Below, one piece after another: positions 1 through 9,185 of a stretch of 36,399 bases of DNA. Both the position numbers and the translations under genes were made by a program. This DNA is from JALZCH01 sp036400075 (lineage in GTDB: Bacteria > Acidobacteriota > Blastocatellia > Pyrinomonadales > Pyrinomonadaceae): NCBI GenBank assembly GCA_036400075.1, contig DASWLV010000252.1, forward strand, positions 1 through 36,399, in the 5' to 3' direction. The notes under the pieces are model-generated. The model was not told where the DNA came from and searched no databases. It saw nothing but the letters and a program-made list of their open reading frames with translations. The stretch's first letter is position 1. Each line of letters starts with the position of its first letter.

Positions 1-131
1 ACAAAGAACAGGGGCAATTAAAGCTTTTGAAATTGACGCAAAAATTGCGCGACCTTTTGGCAATCACCAAACTTTTAACCGTTTTCGACGTTTACGATGA
101 CGAACAGGAAGCCTTAAACAGCTACAAATAA
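1..131 (+). CDS. STAS-domain anti-sigma factor antagonist, C-terminal fragment
   Basis: The frame is open from the window edge (first full codon at 3) to a TAA at 129-131, giving about 42 residues. The visible tail contains LKLTQKLRDLLAITKLLTVF followed by an acidic DVYDDEQEAL stretch. This pattern is typical of the last helix and strand of SpoIIAA/RsbV-like STAS proteins, which bind anti-sigma factors and release the sigma factor when unphosphorylated. The phosphorylatable serine would lie upstream, outside the window. A strong intrinsic terminator follows directly, so this is the last gene of its transcript. The family call rests on a short fragment and on recognising the tail pattern. Confidence 0.72.
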   Translation, partial: KEQGQLKLLKLTQKLRDLLAITKLLTVFDVYDDEQEALNSYK

Positions 132-146
132 AAATATTACAAATTC

Positions 147-199
147 AAAAGACGCCGCAGGACGAAATGAATTTATCTTTCGCCTTGCGGCGTCTTTTT
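147..199 (+). terminator. Intrinsic terminator after the STAS gene
   Basis: The arm GACGCCGCAGG (151-161) pairs with CCTTGCGGCGTC (183-194) with one bulged T. Inner CGAAA/TTTCG pairing extends the stem. A run of five T follows (194-198). It lies 15 nt after the stop codon of the preceding gene. Confidence 0.8.
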
Positions 200-291
200 C
201 CGTGTGCATCTGTTTCGGCGTTGGGCTGCATCTTTTAATAATCGCATTTACCCTTTTCGTTTAGCGATAAATTCTAAAATTACAACTTGTT

Positions 292-2088
292 ATGAAAAAG
301 CGTTTATTTTTCTTTCTGCTTTTATGTTTTGCGGCGAATTCGGCGTTGGCGCAAACGCCGAAAGCGTTTGATTTGTCAGAATTCGGAATTAAAATCCAGC
401 CCGACGCGCGTTTAATTTCGGTAATGACGGCGCTCGAAGCGGCTGGTTTCGAGAGCAGGCAAAATTCTGTTTTTCGCACGGAAATACAAAACGATTTGAA
501 AACGATTGACCCGGATTTGCAGCGCCGCCTGCGAGCTTTTTACGAGCGCAACAAAATTTACTCGAAATCCGAATCGGGACAGAGAATCGAAGCCGCGCCC
601 AGCGAGCAAGTCGCGCGTTATGTTTCGCTGGCTTACGCTCTCGGACAACCTCCCGATTTTTTAACGCCCGCGCGCAGCACCGAATTGCCTGCCGGTTTGC
701 TCGAAGTTCTGGATTTCGCGCCGCTCGTTCAGGAGTTTTATCGAAAAATGCGTTTGAGCGAGAAAATGCCGGAACTTTTGGTGAAATATCAGGCTTTCGG
801 CGATAAACTGAGACCGGAAACTTCGGCAATGGTGCGCGAATTAACTGCGTATCTCAACACGCGCCCGCAGACGATTTATTTTGAAAGAATCACTACGAAA
901 AGCCAGCCCGCCAAAGAAAAAAGCAAAAAACCGGCGATGCAGACGGTGGAAATGCGCGAACGCGCCAGACATTTTTATGTTGTGCCGGATTTGCTCGCCG
1001 TTCCGGGAACGGTCAAGCTGCGCGTGATCGGCGACGATTATTACGCGACAGTGGCGACGGATGTTAAACCGCCGGAATCGAGCGAATTGCGCCGTGCTTA
1101 TTTGCAGTATTTGGTTGACGCGCTCGTTTTCAAAAACGCCAGTGAAATCACCGTTCAGAAAGAAGCAATTCGCACCCTGCTTGATGATTTGTCGAGAAAC
1201 GGCGCGACTGTTTCGCCCGATGTTTATCTTGCCGTCGCTCGTTCGCTGGTCGTTGCGGCGGACGCCAAGCAAATTGAGTCGGCAAAAATTGCAGCCGTTA
1301 CAAACGAAGCTCGTGCCAAAATCGAGCAGGTCAAAACAACACCGGAGAAATTAACCGTTTCGGAAAATTTGAAACAAACAAAAACGGCGATTGAAAAAGA
1401 AACTTTTCTGACGCTTTCCGAAGCCTATTCGGACGGCGCGGTTTTGGTGTTTTTCTTCGCCGATCAACTGCGCGGTTTAGGCGGCTCTGGATTCGACATA
1501 GCAAGCTCGCTGACTGATATGATTCAGACGTTTGACGCCGCAAAAGAAAAAGCGCGGCTTAAAGAAACCGAAACCGCGCGCAATCAGGCTCTCGCCGGGC
1601 TTGCCGTGCGCCGCAGTAAGCGCGGCGAGGAAAAAATCGCGGCGGCTGATTCGGCAATCGAGTCGAAAGATCGTGAACTCGTTAAAAATCTCAGAGAAGC
1701 CGAACAGATGATCGGTTTGAGAGATTACGACAAAGCGGAAAACCGGCTCAAAGAACTGTTAACCGTTTACAAAGGCGAACCGCGAATTTTCTTTGCGCTC
1801 GCACGCACTGCGGGAAAATCAGCCAGCGAAGCGATTGACGAGACGGTGCGCGACGAGCGTTTGAAAAAAGCCGAAGCCTTTTATCGCGGCGCGATTGATG
1901 CCGCTGCGGGCGATGATTATAAATATCTGCTCTCGCAGTCGCACGTCGCTTTGGGACGAATTTATGAGTTTTACGACCGCAACGCAGAGGCTTTAAAGGA
2001 ATATCAAGCCGCGATTACAATCGGCGAAGTCAAAGGTGGCGCATATCTGGAAGCTCAAGCCGGAAAAGCGCGTTTGATGCCGAAATAA
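292..2088 (+). CDS. Secreted TPR-containing protein of unknown function (598 aa)
   Basis: Residues 1-21 form a clear Sec signal peptide (KKR, then a hydrophobic run, then a cleavage site ending NSALA-Q). The middle of the protein is charged and not recognisable to me. The last ~130 residues contain helical repeats resembling tetratricopeptide repeats: one around residues 465-505 (AEQMIGLRDYDKAENRLKEL) and one near the end (VALGRIYEFYDRNAEALKEY). This suggests a periplasmic or surface protein-interaction role, but no enzyme motif is seen. No Shine-Dalgarno sequence precedes the ATG, as for other exported proteins in this window. It is flanked by terminators at 147-199 and 2132-2162, so it is probably monocistronic. 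The ORF and signal peptide are firm; the function is unknown. Confidence 0.85.
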   Translation: MKKRLFFFLLLCFAANSALAQTPKAFDLSEFGIKIQPDARLISVMTALEAAGFESRQNSVFRTEIQNDLKTIDPDLQRRLRAFYERNKIYSKSESGQRIEAAPSEQVARYVSLAYALGQPPDFLTPARSTELPAGLLEVLDFAPLVQEFYRKMRLSEKMPELLVKYQAFGDKLRPETSAMVRELTAYLNTRPQTIYFERITTKSQPAKEKSKKPAMQTVEMRERARHFYVVPDLLAVPGTVKLRVIGDDYYATVATDVKPPESSELRRAYLQYLVDALVFKNASEITVQKEAIRTLLDDLSRNGATVSPDVYLAVARSLVVAADAKQIESAKIAAVTNEARAKIEQVKTTPEKLTVSENLKQTKTAIEKETFLTLSEAYSDGAVLVFFFADQLRGLGGSGFDIASSLTDMIQTFDAAKEKARLKETETARNQALAGLAVRRSKRGEEKIAAADSAIESKDRELVKNLREAEQMIGLRDYDKAENRLKELLTVYKGEPRIFFALARTAGKSASEAIDETVRDERLKKAEAFYRGAIDAAAGDDYKYLLSQSHVALGRIYEFYDRNAEALKEYQAAITIGEVKGGAYLEAQAGKARLMPK

Positions 2089-2131
2089 ATTTAAAATCAA
2101 TGCTGTAATAGGCAATGAAAAAATGAGACCT

Positions 2132-2162
2132 GGGCGAAAATGTAACGGATTTTCGCCCTTTT
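2132..2162 (+). terminator. Intrinsic terminator after the TPR protein gene
   Basis: GGGCGAAAAT (2132-2141) pairs perfectly with ATTTTCGCCC (2149-2158) around a 7-nt loop, followed by TTTT. It lies 43 nt past the stop codon of the 598-aa protein. Confidence 0.8.
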
Positions 2163-2508
2163 CAAATCAACCGCAAGCCCTTAAAAAATTCCGACTTTCT
2201 GCCCAATCGAATATACCTGTCAAAAATAGCGGTTTTTGCCGCACATTCGGCGAAATATCAATTGACTATTAAATAGGAATTGACTATTTTGCTTGTGCTA
2301 ATGCTTGATTTAAAAAAGAGCGAATATAGCCAAAGGCTGGTTTATATCCTTGCAGCCGCGCCTTTATCACATAGAATCAATGCCGCAGCGGGCATTTATT
2401 GTTAAATCCGACAAACAGCAGACTGACACGGCAAAAGCCGCAAGCCGGCGAAATTAATGTCTCAATAAAATAGAAGTGAATTTAAATTTGAAAAGTTGAA
2501 AAGAAAAT
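2163..2508. other. Long upstream region of the TonB-receptor gene, no gene seen
   Basis: This stretch has no convincing ORF. It contains a duplicated ATTGACTATT (2261-2270 and 2279-2288), which forms part of a candidate promoter, and a small hairpin AATGCC/GGCATT (2379-2396). The last 40 bases before the ATG at 2509 are A-rich with no Shine-Dalgarno motif. If the promoter below is real, the receptor transcript would carry a leader of about 210 nt. Confidence 0.5.
2262..2290 (+). promoter_or_regulatory. Candidate sigma-70-type promoter with direct repeat
   Basis: TTGACT (2262-2267) and TATTTT (2285-2290) are separated by 17 bp. The -35 box is part of a 10-bp direct repeat whose second copy (2279-2288) overlaps the -10 box. 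Such a repeat could serve a tandem regulator or be chance in AT-rich DNA. It would drive the TonB-dependent receptor gene. Confidence 0.35.
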
Positions 2509-5500
2509 ATGAAGCCGAAAAACAATATTTTAATGTTTGCCCTTGCCTTTGTTATTTGCTCTCAATCTTTAATTTTTGGGCAGGCAGTGCGCGGGCGAAT
2601 TGAAGGAACGGTTAAAGACCCGCAGGGACAAGTTGTGCCGAATGTTTCGCTGACAATTAATAATGTCGGCACAGGCGAGACTTTACAGGCGACATCTTCG
2701 GAAGAAGGCGTTTTTGTCGTGCCTGAAGTTAAACCGGGAGCTTACAAAGTGACGGCGGAAGCGACGGGATTTAAGAAAACTTCGGTCGAAAATGTCGTTG
2801 TTCAAGTCGCAACGATTTCGACTGTCAATATTGATCTGGAAGTCGGCACGGTAGCCGAACAAATAACGGTTAACGCAAGCGAGGCGCAGGAAGTAATCAA
2901 TACGTCAAACCCTGAAGTCGGCGATGTCGTTGACCGCCAGAGAATTCTCGATCTACCGCTCGACGGGCGCAATCCTTTTGAATTAACCGCGCTGCAAGCC
3001 GGAGTTCAGACCAAAACGGGTTCTGACGGCGAGACAACGAGATTTTCGATTAACGGCAATCGCACGGTGGCAAATAATCTCACTGTTGACGGCGTGAACG
3101 CTTCGGATAATTTTCTAAAAACTCCCGCAAACATTACTCTCGGAGTAATTCCCGTGAGCGTCGAGAGTATTGGCGAGTTCCGCGTGACAACTTCTTTGCC
3201 TTCGGCGGAATTCGGACGCGGAACGGCGCAGATCAACGCAATTACGGCTTCCGGCACAAACAATTTTCGCGGCTCGCTTTTCCTTTTTCACCGCAATACG
3301 ATTTTTAACGCGAACACATTTTTTAACAACGCAACCGTTGATACCGTTACCGGAAAAAGTCTTCCGCGCGAGCCTTTAATTCGTAACCAATTCGGCGGCA
3401 GGCTCGGCGGTCCGATTCTTAAAGACCGCACATTTTTCTTCTTTTCCTACGAAGGCAAACGCGAATCTCGCGGGCTTTCGCGCAACCGTCTGGTTTATAC
3501 GCAAGAGGCGCGAAACGGGATTTTTCGATATTTAAAAGGGCGCGTGACCACGCTGGCGAATATCGCCGCCGCGCCCGGAACTGCTCCCGCAAGCGCGATA
3601 GCCGGCGTTCCGGCGGGAACGAGAACTTGTGCGACGACCGGCACAAACGCTCTTCCCATCGGCACCATCTGCGTTCAAAATGTGTTGGGAATCAACGCGC
3701 AGCGCAGTTCGATGGATCCGATTATCAGCGATTATCTGGCAAATGTGCCGACACCGAATAATTTTCAAATCGGAGACGGTTTAAATACCGGCGGCTTTCG
3801 TTTTAACGCTAAGCTTTTAGCTCCGAGCGATCAGTTTGCTACCCGCATTGACCATCGCTTTAATGATAAACATTCGTTTGAAGGCACGTTTAATTACGGA
3901 GATATTAACTTTTTAGGCGATTATATTAACGAAGGCGAAGAAGCGTTTCCCGACGCTCCGTATCGAACTCGAAATACCATCGGGCGGGGAATTTCTGCAA
4001 CCCTGCGTTCGATCTTAAGTCCGACAATTATCAACGAGGCGCGTTTCGGCGCGCAGCTTTCAACTTTGACTTTTGGCAATACCGCAGACATTTCCAGAGG
4101 CTATAAATTGGACATTTCCACAGTTTTCGAGCCGGAAAACAGCTTTATCGCCTCAAATCGCAATTTGCGCGTTTTGCAATGGACGGACAATTTAACTTTT
4201 ATTCGCGGCGAACATACATTTAAGACGGGCGCGGAAATCCGTTCGTTATGGGTGCGCCGTTATTCGTTCGACGGAACTTTGCCCACTGTTAATTTCAGCA
4301 CCGACAACCCGACGGGGTTTAGTCAGGCGACAAATTTTGCAGGCAGCACGTCGGATGATTATCTAGCCGCCCGCGTTCTCGCCAATACGCTCACCGGGGC
4401 AATCGGGACGGTGACGCAAACATTCAATATTACCGACCTCAATTCCGGGTTTGAGCGAGGTGCGCCGGAAGTCAGGGAATATTCAAATATGGAATACAAC
4501 TTGTTTTTCCAGGACACCTGGCGTTTTCGCCCTAATCTGACTTTTAATCTCGGTTTGCGCTATGAATACATCACATCGGTAAAAGAAGTGAATAACTTCG
4601 CGCTTTTGCCGGTCGGCGGTTCCGCCGCTTTATACGGCGTTTCGGGCGAAGGAAATCTGTTTCAACCGGGAACTTTGACCGGAACAGCGCCGATTTTAGA
4701 TTTTGCTCCTAACGGCGAGCTTTATAAACCGGACAGGAATAATTTTGCGCCTGTCCTCGGATTTGCGTGGGACCCGTTTAAGAATGGAAAAATGTCAATT
4801 CGCGGCGGTTATCGCGTCAGCTATTTCCAAAGCACGTTTAATACAATTGACGGAACGCTCGATGATAACGAAGGCTTGGTCTTAACTACGACTCGCGCGA
4901 TAAATACCGGCTTTTTGAGAAACGGTTTTGCTCAGGCACCGCTGCCGACGCTTTCAATTCCGGCGCCGCAAAGCATTCAAACAAACTCAACAGTTGATAT
5001 TCGAGCCTTTGACGAAGATTTGAAAACTCCTTATCTTCACGACTTCAATTTCGGCGTGCAATATGAAATTTTCAAGAAAACTTCACTCGAAGTCCGTTAT
5101 GTCGGAAATCGCGGACGAAAGCTTTATCGCGGTTACGACGTTAATGAAGTTAATATTTTTGCCCGCGATACAAACACCGGACAGACATTTCTCGACGCAT
5201 TTTTGATTGCTCAAAATAACCTGAAAGTTTCAAGAGCAGCGGGCGCAGGGGATAATTTCGGGTACAATGCGGCTCTTGCGGGCAGCCTTCCGAATCCCTT
5301 TTTCCAAAATGTTTTGTTTTTTCAATTTCCGGCTGAATTTACCAACGCCAATTACATAACACGGCTTGACCAAAATCGCGTCGGCGATTTCGCCGATTAC
5401 GTTTCGCGCGTTCGCTTAATCAGTACGAATCCAACAACAAATCAGGCAATTGCTAACCCGCGCGGCGCGCCGTTTTACGAAGCGGTTCGGCGCGGACAGT

Positions 5501-6345
5501 TACCGATCAACTTTTTCCGCGCCAACCCGGCAGTTCGCGGGGCGCAGCTTTTCACGAATGGCTCGACTTCGCAATACGACGGATTGCAGATTGAGTTGAC
5601 GCGCCGGCTTTCAAGCGGTTTGCGAATTCAGGCAAATTACACTTACTCAAAAGGATTGTCCGATTTTGTCGGCTCGACGGGCGACACGAATTCATTTCTG
5701 ACTCTGCGCGACACCCGGCGTGAATACGTCCAGTTCAACAACACGCACCAATTTTCGGCGAATTTTATCTATCAACTCCCGTTTGGAAGAAGACAAAAGT
5801 TTTTCCGGGATGTAAAAGGAATTCCGAGTTATTTAGTGAGCGGATGGCAAATCGGAAGTATCATCCGTTATACGTCCGGCGACCCGTTGAGCATAATTTC
5901 CGGGCGCGGAACTTATAACCGCGACGACCGTTCGGCATTAAACACGGCTGATTTATCAGACAATTTTTCCGGCAATTTCCAGGATTTGTTTGGCGTTCAA
6001 TCAAATTCAAACGGCGTGTATTACATTAACCCGAATCTTGCGCCCGGCAGCACGGGCGATGCTTCCGAGGTTATCTTTACAAATCCGTTGCCCGGAACAA
6101 TCGGTTCGACTCCGCTGTCTTCATTTTACGGTCCGAAAAACTTTAATTTTGATTTCAGTGTGCTGAAACGCACGCGATTCAATGAGAAATTTAACGTCGA
6201 GTTTCGCGCCGAAATCTTCAACGTGCTCAATACGGTTAATTTTGATAACCCCGAAACCGACATTAACAGTCCTAATTTCGGCAGAATCTCAAATACCGTC
6301 GGCAGACCGCGATTGATGCAGTTTGCTTTGAGATTAAACTTCTAG
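2509..6345 (+). CDS. TonB-dependent receptor with N-terminal carboxypeptidase-regulatory-like domain (Oar-like)
   Basis: This 1278-aa outer-membrane protein starts with a signal peptide (about residues 1-25, ending IFGQ). Residues ~28-115 form a CarboxypepD_reg-like beta-sandwich (GRIEGTVKDPQGQVVPNVSL, then GVFVVPEVKPGAYKVTAEA). A plug domain follows (~140-260: LPLDGRNPFELTALQAGVQ, SINGNRTVANNLTVDGVNA). The rest is a long barrel with alternating aromatic strands such as YEYITSVKEV and IQANYTYSKGLSDF. The C-terminus is LRLNF, the aromatic-terminated last strand expected for BAM-assembled proteins. Acidobacteria carry many such receptors, thought to import oligosaccharides, peptides or siderophores with TonB/ExbBD. 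No linked substrate-specific gene shows its ligand. The stop codon TAG lies at the edge of an inserted palindromic element (see 6345-6479). Confidence 0.92.
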   Translation: MKPKNNILMFALAFVICSQSLIFGQAVRGRIEGTVKDPQGQVVPNVSLTINNVGTGETLQATSSEEGVFVVPEVKPGAYKVTAEATGFKKTSVENVVVQVATISTVNIDLEVGTVAEQITVNASEAQEVINTSNPEVGDVVDRQRILDLPLDGRNPFELTALQAGVQTKTGSDGETTRFSINGNRTVANNLTVDGVNASDNFLKTPANITLGVIPVSVESIGEFRVTTSLPSAEFGRGTAQINAITASGTNNFRGSLFLFHRNTIFNANTFFNNATVDTVTGKSLPREPLIRNQFGGRLGGPILKDRTFFFFSYEGKRESRGLSRNRLVYTQEARNGIFRYLKGRVTTLANIAAAPGTAPASAIAGVPAGTRTCATTGTNALPIGTICVQNVLGINAQRSSMDPIISDYLANVPTPNNFQIGDGLNTGGFRFNAKLLAPSDQFATRIDHRFNDKHSFEGTFNYGDINFLGDYINEGEEAFPDAPYRTRNTIGRGISATLRSILSPTIINEARFGAQLSTLTFGNTADISRGYKLDISTVFEPENSFIASNRNLRVLQWTDNLTFIRGEHTFKTGAEIRSLWVRRYSFDGTLPTVNFSTDNPTGFSQATNFAGSTSDDYLAARVLANTLTGAIGTVTQTFNITDLNSGFERGAPEVREYSNMEYNLFFQDTWRFRPNLTFNLGLRYEYITSVKEVNNFALLPVGGSAALYGVSGEGNLFQPGTLTGTAPILDFAPNGELYKPDRNNFAPVLGFAWDPFKNGKMSIRGGYRVSYFQSTFNTIDGTLDDNEGLVLTTTRAINTGFLRNGFAQAPLPTLSIPAPQSIQTNSTVDIRAFDEDLKTPYLHDFNFGVQYEIFKKTSLEVRYVGNRGRKLYRGYDVNEVNIFARDTNTGQTFLDAFLIAQNNLKVSRAAGAGDNFGYNAALAGSLPNPFFQNVLFFQFPAEFTNANYITRLDQNRVGDFADYVSRVRLISTNPTTNQAIANPRGAPFYEAVRRGQLPINFFRANPAVRGAQLFTNGSTSQYDGLQIELTRRLSSGLRIQANYTYSKGLSDFVGSTGDTNSFLTLRDTRREYVQFNNTHQFSANFIYQLPFGRRQKFFRDVKGIPSYLVSGWQIGSIIRYTSGDPLSIISGRGTYNRDDRSALNTADLSDNFSGNFQDLFGVQSNSNGVYYINPNLAPGSTGDASEVIFTNPLPGTIGSTPLSSFYGPKNFNFDFSVLKRTRFNEKFNVEFRAEIFNVLNTVNFDNPETDINSPNFGRISNTVGRPRLMQFALRLNF

Positions 6346-6479
6346 AGCGAATCAACATAGTATGTCCATATCAGTACCTTGAACGGTAGTGAGCGGGTTT
6401 GTTAATTGACCCGCTCACTACCGTTCAAGGTACTGACTGTGATGCCTGACTTAACCGGACACTGATTCCATAATCGCTC
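6345..6479. mobile_element. MITE-like palindromic element flanked by TA duplications
   Basis: A perfect 28-bp inverted repeat (6371-6398 / 6409-6436) surrounds a 10-nt loop. Outside it, short terminal inverted repeats GAGCGA (6345-6350) and TCGCTC (6474-6479) are flanked on both sides by TA (6343-6344 and 6480-6481). TA target duplication is characteristic of IS630/Tc1-mariner-type transposition, so this may be a non-autonomous derivative; no transposase is present in the window. The palindrome could also act as a bidirectional terminator between the receptor and the convergent helicase gene. The inverted repeats are seen directly; the mobile-element reading is inference. Confidence 0.6.
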
Positions 6480-6513
6480 TAAAATCCGCTTTATTATTCT
6501 CTTGCCGATAAAG

Positions 6514-8586
6514 TCAATTAAGAAATCCGTTCGGCTCTTCTTCGGTTTTGTTAATTTTCAACGATTCGATTGCGTCGGATTCATCCTCCAAGCTCCAAAT
6601 TTCGTAAAGCGCCGCCGGAACTTCCAGTAGGAAACGCGAAGGCTTTTGCAAAACGGCTTGGCGCGAATAATCAATCATAATTTGCGGATAAGTGATATAA
6701 AGCTCGTCCGCCGCCCGCGTCAGTGCGACATACCACAAACGACGCTCTTCTTCCTCGCCTTCGATGTCGCGCAGAGCGCGCGGACTTGGGAATTTGCCTT
6801 CAGCCGCCCAAATCAGAAAAACCGCTTTCCATTCCAAACCTTTGGCTTGATGAATCGAAGTCAAAGTCAATAATTCATCTTCTTCGTCGCCCGAAACAAC
6901 GTCTTCGCCGGAAAGCGGACGATTAAAATTCTCGGTTTGAATCAAAGCCAATTCCGACAAAAAACTTTCGGTCGAATCGTAACGCGCGGCGTACAAAGCG
7001 AGCTGTTTTAAATCTTCGATTCTCGCTTCGGCATTTTCATAAGTTGATAACAGATGTTCCTCGTAACCGTTCGTTAAAACCAGCTCGATTTGCCGCGCCG
7101 GGCTGTTGCGCGTTTCATCCGTTGTCAAATCGTTCAACAGTTTGATGAAATTTCCCCAGCCGATTCCGCGTTTCGGCGCGGCGCTGAAGTTTTCGGCTTT
7201 GATCAAAGCCAGCGGATTTTCGGCGATTGCGATTTGTTCCCAGACGCGATTAGCCGTTGCGTTGCCAACGCCCGAAATTAATTTTAAAACCCGCTTCCAG
7301 GCGATTTCGTCGCGCGGATTGACGATTAAACGCAGATAAGAAACGGCGTCTTTGATATGCGCCTGCTCGAAAAAACGGACGCCTGATTGGACGCGATACG
7401 GAATTCCGCGTCTGGTTAGTTCAAGCTGCAATTCGAGCGAGTGATAATGCGAGCGATAAAGCACTGCGATTTCTTCGAGCGATGTGTCTTCGTCGCGCAA
7501 TTCCAAAATCCGCGAAGCGACAAAAGCCGATTGCTGCTCGACATCGCGGCAGGGAATCAAAGCCGGTGAAAAGCCTTTCGATTTTCGCGCCGCCTGCAAA
7601 ATTTTCGGAAACTGTTTTTTATTTCCGGCAATCGCCGTGTTTGCCAAACCCAAAATCTCCGGCGTCGAACGATAATTTGTTTCGAGCTTGTAAACCGTCG
7701 CTTCCGGGTAGCGTTCGGGAAATTCGTAAATGTTCGTAAATTCTGCGCCGCGCCACGCGAAAATGCTCTGCGCGTCGTCGCCGACGACCATTACGTTTCG
7801 ATGTTTGACGGCAAGCAAATCAATAATTTCGGCTTGTAGTTTATTCGTGTCCTGATATTCGTCAACCAAAATATGCTCGAATTGTTCGGCGTAAATGTTG
7901 GCGATGTCGGGTTTTTCAACGAGCAGCTTTTTCCAATTCAAAAGCAAATCATCGTAATCCATCGCATTTCGCGCCCGTTTGCGGTCGTGATAAGCGAAAT
8001 CAACGCGCCGGATTTGATTTGTCAGCGGTTCAAAATACGGATAACGCCGCGCGATGACTTCTTCAATCGGTTTATCTGTGTTCGTTGCGTAAGAAACGAT
8101 GTCGAGCAAAACTTCGGGTTTCGGAAACCGTTTGGCTTTCGTATCAATCGCGGCGTCTTCGATGCAGACGGCGAGGAAATCTTTAGAGTCTTCGCTGTCC
8201 AAAATCGAATAATTTGAAGAATAACCGAGCGAAGCGGCGTGTTTTCGCAAAATCAGATTGCCGATTCGGTGAAACGTCCCGCCCCAAATGCGATGCACAT
8301 TTTGGCTTCCCGTAAGCGATTCAACGCGGCTCAACATTTCGCGCGCGGCGCGATTGGTAAAAGTCGCAAGCAGAATTTTCGGCGCGGCGACGCCCTGTTC
8401 GATCAGACGTGCGACGCGGTAAGTTATCGTCCGCGTTTTGCCGGTTCCCGCACCCGCGACGACTAACGCTGCGCCCGGCGGAGCCGTCACGACGCGAAAC
8501 TGTTCGTCATTTAATTCCTGGCGATAGCGCGTCAAATGTTCCGGCAAACCCGATGCGCCGCGTTTGATAACGTATTTTTTAGCCAT
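6514..8586 (-). CDS. UvrD/PcrA-like ATP-dependent 3'-5' DNA helicase
   Basis: This 690-aa superfamily 1A helicase has all expected motifs in order. They are: Q-motif LNDEQ (25-29), Walker A AGAGTGKT (44-51), motif Ia FTNRAAREM (76-84), motif II DEYQDTN (242-248), motif III GDDAQSIFAWRGA (269-281), motif IV NYRST (304-308), motif V TSIHQAKGLEW and motif VI LWYVALTRA near the C-terminus. These proteins unwind DNA in excision and mismatch repair or clear replication forks. The length is close to PcrA/UvrD (~720 aa). The C-terminal tail after the helicase core is short and acidic and lacks a clear RNA-polymerase-binding Tudor domain. It is transcribed divergently from the MerR gene and converges on the TonB receptor across the MITE-like element. 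Confidence 0.93.
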   Translation of the reverse strand: MAKKYVIKRGASGLPEHLTRYRQELNDEQFRVVTAPPGAALVVAGAGTGKTRTITYRVARLIEQGVAAPKILLATFTNRAAREMLSRVESLTGSQNVHRIWGGTFHRIGNLILRKHAASLGYSSNYSILDSEDSKDFLAVCIEDAAIDTKAKRFPKPEVLLDIVSYATNTDKPIEEVIARRYPYFEPLTNQIRRVDFAYHDRKRARNAMDYDDLLLNWKKLLVEKPDIANIYAEQFEHILVDEYQDTNKLQAEIIDLLAVKHRNVMVVGDDAQSIFAWRGAEFTNIYEFPERYPEATVYKLETNYRSTPEILGLANTAIAGNKKQFPKILQAARKSKGFSPALIPCRDVEQQSAFVASRILELRDEDTSLEEIAVLYRSHYHSLELQLELTRRGIPYRVQSGVRFFEQAHIKDAVSYLRLIVNPRDEIAWKRVLKLISGVGNATANRVWEQIAIAENPLALIKAENFSAAPKRGIGWGNFIKLLNDLTTDETRNSPARQIELVLTNGYEEHLLSTYENAEARIEDLKQLALYAARYDSTESFLSELALIQTENFNRPLSGEDVVSGDEEDELLTLTSIHQAKGLEWKAVFLIWAAEGKFPSPRALRDIEGEEEERRLWYVALTRAADELYITYPQIMIDYSRQAVLQKPSRFLLEVPAALYEIWSLEDESDAIESLKINKTEEEPNGFLN

Positions 8587-8672
8587 TAATTCGTAACGGT
8601 TTTTATTTCAGCTAAACTTAAAGAAGATTTTAACTTTAAAACAAGAATTAGTTTAGAGAAGGAAAAATTTCT

Positions 8673-9092
8673 ATGACTGGAAGTGTTTTAGCAAAACGTG
8701 CCGAAGTGCCGCTTTTTACGGTTCGTTATTACACGCGCATCGGGCTTTTAAAACCGTCGCGCCAGCCGAGCAACAATTACAAGATTTATAAACCTTCGGA
8801 TGCGACTAGACTGCGTTTTATCGTTGCGGCAAAAGAATTGGGTTTTACGCTCGCGGAAATTACGCAAATTTTGGACGAAGCCAAACACGGCAACTCGCCC
8901 TGCCCGATGGTCAGAGAAATTGTCGAGCGCCGGATCGAAGAAAACAGGCGGAAAATCGAAGAATTAAAACAGCTTCAAAAGAAGATGAAACGAGCTTTGA
9001 CGGATTGGTCGGAAATGGAAAATTCGATGCCCAACGGCGATTCGGTTTGTCATTTAATTGAGTCGGTGGCTGAAATGCAAAAAATCGCTTGA
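8673..9092 (+). CDS. MerR-family metal-responsive transcriptional regulator
   Basis: This 139-aa protein has a MerR winged helix-turn-helix at the N-terminus (residues ~1-70: AEVPLFTVRYYTRIGLLKPS, then LRFIVAAKELGFTLAEITQI). A dimerisation helix follows (RRIEENRRKIEELKQLQKKM) and then a short C-terminal metal-binding loop. Cys77 at the start of the dimer helix, with Cys126-His127 in DSVCHLIES, matches the ligand layout of ZntR/MerR/CueR-type sensors. A GAGAAGGA Shine-Dalgarno (8657-8664) supports the ATG. It lies directly upstream of the P-type ATPase in the same direction, and a MerR-type promoter sits between the two. It is therefore inferred to activate the ATPase cassette in response to Cu(I) or a similar soft metal; the exact metal is not provable from sequence. 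Confidence 0.88.
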   Translation: MTGSVLAKRAEVPLFTVRYYTRIGLLKPSRQPSNNYKIYKPSDATRLRFIVAAKELGFTLAEITQILDEAKHGNSPCPMVREIVERRIEENRRKIEELKQLQKKMKRALTDWSEMENSMPNGDSVCHLIESVAEMQKIA

Positions 9093-9120
9093 CTTGACAC
9101 CTGCTGACAGGTTGTAAGCT
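9089..9120 (+). promoter_or_regulatory. MerR-type promoter/operator of the P-type ATPase cassette
   Basis: TTGACT (9089-9094) and TAAGCT (9115-9120) are separated by 20 bp, the long spacer typical of MerR-activated promoters. The dyad ACCTG-CTGA-CAGGT (9099-9112) is nearly centred in the spacer. The -35 box overlaps the end of the MerR gene (stop at 9090-9092), so the regulator is encoded upstream in tandem rather than divergently. An overlapping TTGACA (9094-9099) with a 15-bp spacer is less likely. Confidence 0.75.
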
Positions 9121-9185
9121 GTTAATGTGAGCGATTCGGAACCAGTTTTTACCGATGCTCAGCGCTATAAAACGTGAGGTGGAAA

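Noticed and set aside
9094..9120. TTGACA with 15-bp spacer to TAAGCT as a standard promoter
   Set aside because: The spacer is too short; the overlapping TTGACT with a 20-bp spacer and centred dyad fits a MerR promoter much better.
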